Shown one piece after another: positions 1 to 4,510 of a stretch of 6,116 nt of DNA. A model generated the notes under the pieces. The model was not told where the DNA came from and searched no databases. It worked only from the letters and a program-made list of their open reading frames with translations. Position 1 is the first letter of the stretch. Each line of letters starts with the position of its first letter. The translations under genes and the position numbers were made by a program. The stretch is from JAAYCI01 sp964370195. GTDB taxonomy: Bacteria > Bacillota > Clostridia > Oscillospirales > Ruminococcaceae. The stretch lies in contig CAYJIH010000074.1 of NCBI GenBank assembly GCA_964370195.1, positions 1 through 6,116 of the forward strand, given 5' to 3'.

Positions 1-340
1 TTTGCATGCCATTCATAACGCCCATTACATTTACATCAAGCATTTTTTGCCATTCTGTTGGGTTTTGGTTTTCAAGGTTTCCAAGCAGCATAACACCTGC
101 ATTGTTCACAATTAAATCGGCTTTACCGTAAACCGCTTCTGCTTTTCGAACCGCTGCTTCAAAAGCGGCTTTATCGGTGACATCCACTTTTTCACATATT
201 GTGTTTTCAAGCCCTAAACCTTCTAAAAGTTCAATTCGTCTTGCCAAAAGCAACAGTGGATAACCTGCTTTGTTAAATTCATAAGCCAACGCTTTGCCAA
301 ACCCGGAACTTGCTCCTGTAATTACAACTAATTTTTTCAT
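1..340 (-). CDS. SDR-family oxidoreductase, N-terminal part (runs off left edge)
   Basis: This is the first 113 codons of a classical short-chain dehydrogenase/reductase; the C-terminal half, with the YxxxK catalytic pair, lies outside the window. The ATG at 340 follows AAGGAG at 354-349 on the minus strand with 8 bases between. Visible family marks are the Rossmann dinucleotide loop TGASSGFG (residues 8-15), the Arg pair R34-R35 after the second beta strand (typical of NADP(H) preference), an acidic D53 in the adenine-binding position, NNAG at 79-82 and the NVxG motif whose N104 is the structural Asn of the SDR catalytic tetrad. The protein should be cytosolic. The substrate cannot be told from this half; SDRs act on many ketones, alcohols and quinones. 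It is divergent from an HxlR regulator, a common pairing in which the regulator controls the oxidoreductase. No frameshift is seen in the part present. Confidence 0.94.
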   Translation of the reverse strand, partial: MKKLVVITGASSGFGKALAYEFNKAGYPLLLLARRIELLEGLGLENTICEKVDVTDKAAFEAAVRKAEAVYGKADLIVNNAGVMLLGNLENQNPTEWQKMLDVNVMGVMNGMQ

Positions 341-364
341 GATACGCTCTCCTTAAACTTAATA

Positions 365-393
365 TTGACTTTTTTACTATTAAAGTATAATAT
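365..393 (+). promoter_or_regulatory. Putative sigma-A promoter for the HxlR regulator gene
   Basis: TTGACT at 365-370 is a near-consensus -35 box. TAATAT at 388-393 gives a 17-bp spacer; an overlapping perfect TATAAT at 386-391 gives a short 15-bp spacer. Transcription would begin near position 400, leaving a leader of about 77 bases before the start codon at 477. The element is the mirror image of the minus-strand promoter at 408-436. Which -10 is used cannot be told from sequence. Confidence 0.6.
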
Positions 394-407
394 ACTACAA
401 TGAACAT

Positions 408-436
408 ATATTATATTACAACAGAAAAAAAGTCAA
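408..436 (-). promoter_or_regulatory. Putative sigma-A promoter for the SDR gene
   Basis: On the minus strand TTGACT occupies 436-431. TAATAT at 413-408 is 17 bp away, with an overlapping TATAAT at 415-410 (15-bp spacer). Transcription would start near position 401 and give a leader of about 60 bases before the SDR start at 340. It faces and nearly abuts the plus-strand promoter at 365-393, so polymerases at the two sites would be expected to interfere with each other. Confidence 0.6.
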
Positions 437-441
437 TAAGG

Positions 442-461
442 CACTTTGTTTTCACAAAGTG
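442..461. promoter_or_regulatory. 8-bp inverted repeat, candidate operator or leader hairpin
   Basis: CACTTTGT (442-449) and ACAAAGTG (454-461) form a perfect inverted repeat around a 4-base centre. It lies just upstream of the GGAGG ribosome binding site (466-470) of the HxlR gene and just behind the -35 box of the SDR promoter. HxlR proteins bind as dimers to short inverted repeats near their own promoters, so this is a reasonable operator candidate. It could equally fold in the regulator's mRNA leader. Assignment is by position and symmetry only. Confidence 0.45.
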
Positions 462-476
462 TAATGGAGGTAACCA

Positions 477-833
477 ATGGACAAAATTGTTGTTGGCACC
501 GAGATAGAAGTGACACTGAAAATGATTGGAGGAAAGTGCAAACCGCTTATTCTTTATATTTTGGTTGAGGATGGCTCGAAACGTTTTAAGGAGCTTATGC
601 AAGAAGTAAACCAAATTTCGCAAAAAACACTTACAAATCAACTGCGCGAACTGGAAGGGGATGGGCTGATTACGAGAGAGTGTTTTGCAGAAATTCCACC
701 CAGAGTTGAATATTCTATAACGGATAAAGGCAAAACGTTGTTCCCTATTTTAGAATTAATGTGTGAGTGGGGGGCTCAAAACATTGACGAACGTTTTGAA
801 CTTTCCAATCCACAGTGTGAAAGTTTGCGTTAA
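477..833 (+). CDS. HxlR-family winged helix-turn-helix transcriptional regulator
   Basis: The gene encodes 118 residues, the usual HxlR length, and the ATG at 477 sits 6 bases after GGAGG (466-470). Family marks run through the protein: GGKxKPLIL at 18-26, RFKEL at 36-40, the recognition-helix stretch ISQKTLTNQLREL at 47-59, DGLITR at 62-67, then PPRVEYSITDKG at 74-85 for the wing and dimer region, and ELMCEWG at 93-99. HxlR proteins are cytosolic dimeric DNA-binding proteins, mostly repressors or activators of adjacent redox or detoxification genes; several (YodB, HypR in Bacillus) sense electrophiles or oxidants through cysteines. Here the conserved Trp of the GGKWK motif is replaced by Cys21, and C69, C96 and C114 are also present. 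It is divergent from the SDR gene, which is its most likely target, and probably autoregulates. The specific signal is unknown. Confidence 0.95.
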   Translation: MDKIVVGTEIEVTLKMIGGKCKPLILYILVEDGSKRFKELMQEVNQISQKTLTNQLRELEGDGLITRECFAEIPPRVEYSITDKGKTLFPILELMCEWGAQNIDERFELSNPQCESLR

Positions 834-870
834 GAATTTACCTCAATAAACAGCCGGCCTGTGATTTCTA

Positions 871-900
871 AAAAATAAGAGCCACCCGGCACCGGGTGGC
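871..900. terminator. GC-rich hairpin after the HxlR gene, terminator-like
   Basis: GCCACCCG (881-888) pairs perfectly with CGGGTGGC (893-900) around a 4-base loop. On the minus strand the stem is followed by a U-rich tail (about 880-871), a good intrinsic terminator form. On the plus strand only a weak T-rich stretch follows (901-907). It is the first stable hairpin after the HxlR stop codon and may end that transcript, or act mainly against leftward transcription. It could also be the left end of a dispersed repeat. Confidence 0.5.
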
Positions 901-908
901 GTTTGATA

Positions 909-1061
909 ATGGCAAAAGGCGAGGTGTTTTGCAGCTATTGTCCAAAGTTCTGTTTGCTTTTAAAAGAGCACGGGTACTTGTTTTGCAAGGGTGCGGTGGC
1001 AACAGGGGAGAAGAAGGTGTACATAGTGTTTTTAGGTGCCAAATGGGCAGAATTTGTATAG
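909..1061 (+). CDS. Doubtful 50-residue cysteine-rich small ORF
   Basis: ATG at 909 opens a 50-codon frame ending in TAG at 1059-1061, starting just after the hairpin at 881-900; GGTGG at 895-899 is the only, weak, candidate ribosome binding site and lies inside the hairpin stem. The N-terminal half contains a CSYCPKFC cluster (residues 8-15) and C26, so a small metal-binding or disulfide protein is imaginable. No family is recognised. A strong intrinsic terminator lies 50 bases beyond the stop, which suits a short transcription unit. Against it, longer open frames of poor quality occur on both strands over the same bases, and no clear promoter is seen. The stretch may instead be non-coding RNA or a decayed repeat. 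Confidence 0.2.
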   Translation: MAKGEVFCSYCPKFCLLLKEHGYLFCKGAVATGEKKVYIVFLGAKWAEFV

Positions 1062-1110
1062 GTACAATGGGGTGCAGGCACACAATTTGAGCCGATAATG
1101 ATATGAAAAG

Positions 1111-1148
1111 AGCTGTGATGAAGGAGATTTCTTCGTCACAGCTTTTTT
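1111..1148 (+). terminator. Strong intrinsic terminator
   Basis: A 13-bp stem pairs AGCTGTGATGAAG (1111-1123) with CTTCGTCACAGCT (1131-1143); the only non-Watson-Crick pair is one G-U. The loop is 7 bases and the stem runs straight into six T residues (1143-1148). It is oriented to stop rightward transcription, either read-through from the HxlR gene or a transcript starting in 834-1061. Confidence 0.88.
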
Positions 1149-1329
1149 AGGGGAATAAGGGCAGGCGTAAATAAAATTAAACAAATTGAAGTGTTCCTAG
1201 CGTGCTAAAAGCTTCGGGGAAAACTGAAAAAATGAAGTGTTCGAGAAAGATAAAAACGGCAAAGGCTGGGGAATGATAGAGAACGGTGGCGGCATTTTAT
1301 ATTGAACAACACAGTGGTTGTTTTTTGGC

Positions 1330-1367
1330 AAAAAACACAGGCAACAAGATGTTGTTGCCTGTGTTTT
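1330..1367 (-). terminator. Intrinsic terminator of the response regulator-kinase-PepSY operon
   Basis: A perfect 16-bp stem (1332-1347 with 1352-1367) surrounds a 4-base loop. Read on the minus strand it ends in a run of T (1335-1330), about 65 bases past the PepSY stop codon, so it is well placed to end the leftward operon. The opposite strand also has four T at the stem foot, so some two-way function is possible. Confidence 0.87.
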
Positions 1368-1432
1368 GAAGAGGGTGTGAACGGTTTTGTTGATTTGGTT
1401 TTAGGGCGATTTTGAATAAGGGATTCTGTTAT

Positions 1433-2011
1433 TTAATCGACATCGCGCTCGATAATGGAGCCGTCTACAGCAAGAATGGTATATTCGTAGTCTGTTCTGC
1501 CAACTTCCCACTCCACTTCATATTCAGCGCGGCCGTCATCATAGTCGAATTTGCATTCTAAACGGCTCACATCGTCAGCATTCATCTGTGCATCTTCTAG
1601 GGCGATGGTTTGCGCTTGTTCGGCTGTAATGTATTCTTCATCGGATGAGGGTGTATCTGTGTTGCTGCCTGCTGTTTGCGAGTTTGCAATACGATTGTTG
1701 TGATCTATGTCGTAGCTTCTAATTTCGCCTGTAGTTGCATCAATTTCATAATCATACTCTGTGTTGCCGTCCCAAAAGTCCACATCATATTCTACAGTTC
1801 TGTCATCACTATCAAGTCTGCAGCTGATGAAGGATGCCTCGTCTTCTGTAATCCCTGCGTGTTCCAGTGCAATGGCTTTTGCCTCTTCTTCACCGATATA
1901 GTTTCCTGTTGATTGTGCGGCATACACAAAGGTTCCACCGGCGATAGCGGCAATGGTTACTGCGCAGCAAAGGCTTAGTCCTATGGTTTTGCATTTTTTG
2001 TTCATGTTCAT
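1433..2011 (-). CDS. Tandem PepSY-domain protein, exported or membrane-anchored
   Basis: I take the ATG at 2011 as start (192 residues) because GAGGA (2024-2020) lies 8 bases upstream; a GTG at 2026 with AAGGA upstream would add five residues and cannot be excluded. A lysine-led hydrophobic segment (about 9-31) ending VYA-AQ looks like a cleavable signal peptide or single anchor; no lipobox is seen. Two PepSY domains follow, about 38-103 and 127-192, joined by a Ser/Thr/Asp-rich linker. They align without gaps at an offset of 89 residues and each has one Cys (C64, C153) at the same position. Both start with the Y-I-x-x-E-x-A-x-x-I-A-L helix and end in a beta sheet, and both are strongly acidic. 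PepSY domains are non-catalytic extracytoplasmic modules found as propeptide-like inhibitors and near two-component systems. The gene is 87 bases after the kinase, with no terminator between, and has its own putative promoter. Its role as a kinase modulator or regulon output is inferred. Confidence 0.93.
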   Translation of the reverse strand: MNMNKKCKTIGLSLCCAVTIAAIAGGTFVYAAQSTGNYIGEEEAKAIALEHAGITEDEASFISCRLDSDDRTVEYDVDFWDGNTEYDYEIDATTGEIRSYDIDHNNRIANSQTAGSNTDTPSSDEEYITAEQAQTIALEDAQMNADDVSRLECKFDYDDGRAEYEVEWEVGRTDYEYTILAVDGSIIERDVD

Positions 2012-2019
2012 TATGAGAG

Positions 2020-2024
2020 TCCTC
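2020..2024 (-). promoter_or_regulatory. Ribosome binding site that favours the ATG start of the PepSY gene
   Basis: GAGGA on the minus strand is spaced 8 bases from the ATG at 2011. It lies inside the reading frame of the upstream alternative GTG start at 2026, which has AAGGAAAAG in front of it. The ATG choice gives the more typical signal peptide start. Confidence 0.6.
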
Positions 2025-2056
2025 ACTTTCTTTTCCTTGGGGAAGTTTATGTTTAT

Positions 2057-2088
2057 AGTATAAAAAAGAAATATTAAGGGAACATTAA
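2057..2088 (-). promoter_or_regulatory. Putative OmpR-type regulator box and promoter of the PepSY gene
   Basis: On the minus strand TTAAT (2088-2084) is repeated as TTAAT (2077-2073) at an 11-bp step, followed after exactly 10 bp by TATACT (2062-2057) as -10 box. There is no good -35 hexamer; the repeat covers that position, as in activator-dependent promoters of OmpR/PhoB-family regulators, whose proteins bind direct repeats about 11 bp apart. The same arrangement stands before the response regulator gene (4159-4190). Expected leader is about 40 bases. Confidence 0.65.
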
Positions 2089-2098
2089 AGCTGAAAAT

Positions 2099-3454
2099 TT
2101 ATTTTTTGGGAAATGTTATGGTGAACAAACTTCCCACGTCTGGCACACTTTCCAGTTCAATAGAGGCACGGTGTAACCTTGCAATTTGTTTTACCATAGA
2201 AAGGCCAAGCCCCATGCTCCCGTGTTCGTTTGAAGTTCTGGATGCATCCACTTGATAAAATCGTTGCCAAATTTTTTCCCTGTGCTCTGCATCAATTCCT
2301 TTGCCATCATCTTTTACCGATAAAATGATTTCTTTTTCATTTTCTGTAAGCATCACTTTTACAGTGCCTGTTTTTTTACTATATTGAAACGCATTGCTTA
2401 TTAAATTTCCAAGCAACCTTGTAAGCATGGATTCATCAAAAGAGCCCATTATATGTGGTGTGATGTTATAGGTCAATTCAATTCCAAAAGGGGCGATGAG
2501 TGCATGCTCCTCGCAAATGTCGCGCACAAGTTCGCTTACGTTGATGTTGTTAAAATTTGCGCCTTCAATGCCACTGTCAAGACGCGTGAGGTTCAGCAAA
2601 TCAGAGATGAGCTTTGAGGTTTTTGTGGCTTGTCTTTGCACCGTTTCCAGGGCTTCTTCTTTGTCCTCCTGTGTTGCGGTATCACCAAGGGCGTATTCGC
2701 ATTGCGCCAATATAACGGCAGTTGGCGTTCTAAGTTCATGGGAAACGTCGGATGTGAATTGTTTTTCGGATTCAAAAGATTTTTCCAAACGTGCAAACAT
2801 CACATCAAATGCATCTGCTAACTTTTGAATTTCGGCACTCTCGCCTTTTAAAGCGATGCGTAAAGAGAGGTTGTCGTCTTTACTAATTTCTTCTGTTGTT
2901 TTTATGATTTTATCGATTGGCTTAAAGGTTTTTCTTGAAACAAAATAGCTGCCAAGTGCCCCCAGTAAAACAACCACAGGAAGAAAAATCAGCGCGATTT
3001 GTAAGATGGTGTTCGTGGTGTTTACAACAGTGTCGCCTGCCATAACGCCTCGAATCCAGATGGGCGAGGGAGAATCTTCAACCGGGGAAAGGATATCGTA
3101 AGTATAATACAATGTTCCGTTCACCGTTACTTCGCTTATTTCTTTATCATTAAATGGTGGCTCATCCATAAATTCTTCAGGTAGATTTCCGGCCAATCGC
3201 TCTCCATCTTGCGTATATAATAAAGTATAGACACCGCTTTTGAAAAAATCGATATCATCCACATCAAGCCGTCCATCCTCAAACTCAAGCTCGCCGGCAT
3301 TATCGCCAACAACTTTCGAAAGCTGTGTTTCACTGTTTGATAAAATGATACTATCGCTTAAAGAGAAGAGTAAAGTCATCAGCACGCCAGCCATCAGCAG
3401 CATAAGCAGCGTGGTCCATAAGGTGAGCTTTAGTTTTGCTGACATTTTTCTCAT
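2099..3454 (-). CDS. HAMP-domain sensor histidine kinase
   Basis: The 451-residue protein is a complete class I membrane sensor kinase. TM1 is about 8-31; an extracytoplasmic sensor of about 115 residues (33-148) has no Cys; TM2 is about 150-172; HAMP about 173-226; then a HisKA dimerisation helix with the H box SHELRTP, phosphoacceptor H239. The ATP-binding domain shows the N box (N350, N354), G1 box DDGKGID (382-388), F box (W396-F399) and G2 box GSMGLGL (412-418). It should autophosphorylate on H239 and pass phosphate to Asp51 of the regulator encoded just upstream. Its ATG at 3454 overlaps the regulator's TGA (ATGA), with GGAGG at 3463-3459, so the two are translationally coupled. The layout resembles VanS/CssS-like Gram-positive kinases. 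The signal is unknown; the encoded PepSY protein and the divergent exporter suggest an envelope or antimicrobial-type cue, by inference only. Confidence 0.97.
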   Translation of the reverse strand: MRKMSAKLKLTLWTTLLMLLMAGVLMTLLFSLSDSIILSNSETQLSKVVGDNAGELEFEDGRLDVDDIDFFKSGVYTLLYTQDGERLAGNLPEEFMDEPPFNDKEISEVTVNGTLYYTYDILSPVEDSPSPIWIRGVMAGDTVVNTTNTILQIALIFLPVVVLLGALGSYFVSRKTFKPIDKIIKTTEEISKDDNLSLRIALKGESAEIQKLADAFDVMFARLEKSFESEKQFTSDVSHELRTPTAVILAQCEYALGDTATQEDKEEALETVQRQATKTSKLISDLLNLTRLDSGIEGANFNNINVSELVRDICEEHALIAPFGIELTYNITPHIMGSFDESMLTRLLGNLISNAFQYSKKTGTVKVMLTENEKEIILSVKDDGKGIDAEHREKIWQRFYQVDASRTSNEHGSMGLGLSMVKQIARLHRASIELESVPDVGSLFTITFPKK

Positions 3455-4125
3455 AAATCCTCCCGGATAACATATCCACTGCCTCTGATGGTGTGAATGA
3501 GTTTTGTGTCATAGGAACTGTCAATTTTCTTTCGAAGATATCGTATGTACACATCCACAACATTTGTTCCGCCTTCATATTCATAATTCCAAATATGATT
3601 TTCAATTTTTTCCCTCGATAGCACAACGCCAACATTGTACATCATATATTGCAGCATTTGATATTCCTTTGCAGAGAGATTGATAACATCATCACCGCGC
3701 TTTACGATATGTGAGGCGGTATCCAAAGTAAGATCTGCAACGGTTAAAATATTCGTGGTTTTTCCTGTTTTTAGCCTGGTCATAACACGAATGCGTGCCA
3801 TGAGCTCTTCAAGAGAAAATGGCTTTATCAAATAATCATTGGCTCCTAAATCAAGCCCTTTTATTCTGTCTTCCACAGAATCTTTTGCGGTTAAAAACAG
3901 AACCGGCGTGTCGTTTTTTTGTGCACGCATTTTTAAAAGAATTGTAAAGCCGTCAAGTTTTGGCATCATGATATCAAGCACGATTCCATCGTATTCCGTT
4001 CCTATGATGTGATCATACGCTTCTTCTCCGTCAAAGCAACTGTCTACGCTATAGCCTTCCGATACCAATTTTTTTGTGATAATTTTATTCATATCTCTTT
4101 CATCTTCTGCCAGTAAAATTCTCAT
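3451..4125 (-). CDS. OmpR/PhoB-family response regulator
   Basis: The protein is 224 residues, standard for the family. The ATG at 4125 is chosen because AAGGAGG (4138-4132) is 6 bases upstream; an in-frame GTG at 4143 would place that site inside the gene. The receiver domain (about 1-115) has all phosphorylation residues: acidic pair E7-D8, phosphoacceptor D51 in VLDIMMPK, T79 and K101 in IKPF. A DNA-binding winged-helix domain (about 125-222) follows, with the recognition helix around VVDVYIRYLRKKI (189-201) and the final RGSGY hairpin (214-218). Phosphorylated dimers of this family bind tandem direct repeats near -35. It is the first gene of the leftward operon and is preceded by such a repeat (4175-4190), so positive autoregulation is likely. 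Its stop overlaps the kinase start by 4 bases. Confidence 0.97.
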   Translation of the reverse strand: MRILLAEDERDMNKIITKKLVSEGYSVDSCFDGEEAYDHIIGTEYDGIVLDIMMPKLDGFTILLKMRAQKNDTPVLFLTAKDSVEDRIKGLDLGANDYLIKPFSLEELMARIRVMTRLKTGKTTNILTVADLTLDTASHIVKRGDDVINLSAKEYQMLQYMMYNVGVVLSREKIENHIWNYEYEGGTNVVDVYIRYLRKKIDSSYDTKLIHTIRGSGYVIREDL

Positions 4126-4131
4126 AAAAGC

Positions 4132-4138
4132 CCTCCTT
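4132..4138 (-). promoter_or_regulatory. Ribosome binding site that fixes the response regulator start
   Basis: AAGGAGG on the minus strand, 6 bases from the ATG at 4125, is an almost perfect anti-16S match. Because it lies downstream of the alternative in-frame GTG at 4143, it argues against the longer 230-residue form. Confidence 0.88.
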
Positions 4139-4158
4139 CTCACTTTTCTGTCATTTTT

Positions 4159-4190
4159 ATCATATCATAGAATCATTAAAATAAAATGAA
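4159..4190 (-). promoter_or_regulatory. Putative autoregulatory box and promoter of the two-component operon
   Basis: On the minus strand TTCAT (4190-4186) and TTAAT (4179-4175) are 11 bp apart, and TATGAT (4164-4159) follows after exactly 10 bp. A second TATGAT overlaps at 4169-4164. The -35 position is AT-rich and non-consensus, as expected if the regulator recruits polymerase. Compared with the PepSY box (2067-2088) the 22 bases from the first half-site match at 15 positions and all spacings are identical. Transcription would begin near 4152 and give a leader of about 26 bases containing the ribosome binding site. Confidence 0.68.
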
Positions 4191-4203
4191 GAACTTTAAA
4201 ATG

Positions 4204-4251
4204 GAAACCGATACGAAAAATATTGGAAATGGTATTTTTTGTATCGGTTTC
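4204..4251. repeat. Long hairpin inside a divergent intergenic region
   Basis: A 19-bp stem pairs 4204-4222 with 4233-4251; only one pair is G-U, and the loop is 10 bases. The outer half includes GAAACCGATAC and its complement. Neither strand has a convincing U tract after the stem (four T on the minus strand, mixed on the plus). Since both flanking genes point away from it, it does not look like an ordinary gene terminator. It may be a leader hairpin of the adaptor transcript, an end of a small mobile repeat, a leftward insulator just behind the operon promoter, or a protein-binding palindrome. Confidence 0.7.
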
Positions 4252-4510
4252 TATTGGGTTTTGATGGAGAGCCACTAGAGCTGATTTACTCACAATGATA
4301 TCAAAAGTGAACCGTATACTTGTTTGGAAAGTAGCAAAAGGCTGGGGTGTTAAAAAATGGCAATGGCACCGCTAGGTGCAAAAAAGTGTTGTTTATGCAC
4401 TTACGTATATTGTTTTTGAATTTAGTATCTTTTTGTTATTCTCATTTTTTTTACACCCCCGAAGGTCTTTGCCTTGTTTTGCATATCACATTGGAAAAGG
4501 AGTATTTAAC
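4252..4510 (+). other. Upstream region of the adaptor gene, possibly a structured leader
   Basis: No gene is supported here. I found no consensus sigma-A promoter and no copy of the TTnAT direct-repeat box on the plus strand. Several complementary segments stand out: GGGGTGT plus AAAAAA (4344-4357) can pair with TTTTTT plus ACACCCC (4446-4459), interrupted by one T-T mismatch, enclosing 88 bases; inside it are GCACC-GCTA-GGTGC (4366-4379) and AAGTG/CACTT (4384-4388 with 4398-4402). A short AAGG/CCTT hairpin (4462-4475) lies before the ribosome binding site. Whether this is transcribed is unknown. A 63-codon frame beginning with GTG at 4347 overlaps the adaptor start, but has no good ribosome binding site. 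Confidence 0.45.

Larger units (their letters stand above)
834..1432. other. Gene-poor 600-base stretch between the HxlR gene and the PepSY operon
   Basis: No confident gene is seen on either strand. The stretch contains the hairpin at 881-900, a doubtful short ORF at 909-1061, a strong plus-strand terminator at 1111-1148 and the minus-strand operon terminator at 1330-1367. Between 1149 and 1330 I see only a 10-bp direct repeat (TGAAGTGTTC at 1187-1196 and 1233-1242), a weak 6-bp hairpin (1305-1310 with 1317-1322) followed by a T run, and very short open frames. The presence of a good terminator 278 bases beyond the HxlR stop suggests something between them is, or once was, transcribed. Confidence 0.7.

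Noticed and set aside
411..641. 76-codon minus-strand frame overlapping the HxlR start
   Set aside because: It covers the promoter region and antisense of a clear HxlR gene, with no ribosome binding site or recognisable motif.
868..1090. Overlapping 64- and 71-codon frames on opposite strands after the HxlR gene
   Set aside because: Both run through the GC-rich hairpin at 881-900, lack ribosome binding sites and have compositions unlike real proteins. The third frame (909-1061) was kept only as a doubtful call.
1237..1305. Short frame ending in a Gly/Asn/Trp-rich tail, a possible gene-end remnant
   Set aside because: Only 22 codons from a GTG, with stop codons just upstream in the same frame and no family I can name.
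1676..1912. 78-codon plus-strand frame rich in Cys, Val and Ile
   Set aside because: It is antisense to the PepSY gene; the hydrophobic residues arise from reading acidic codons of that gene in reverse.
4144..4278. Minus-strand open stretch with no stop across the hairpin and operon promoter
   Set aside because: It has no start with a ribosome binding site and its translation is just promoter and palindrome sequence; a chance open frame.
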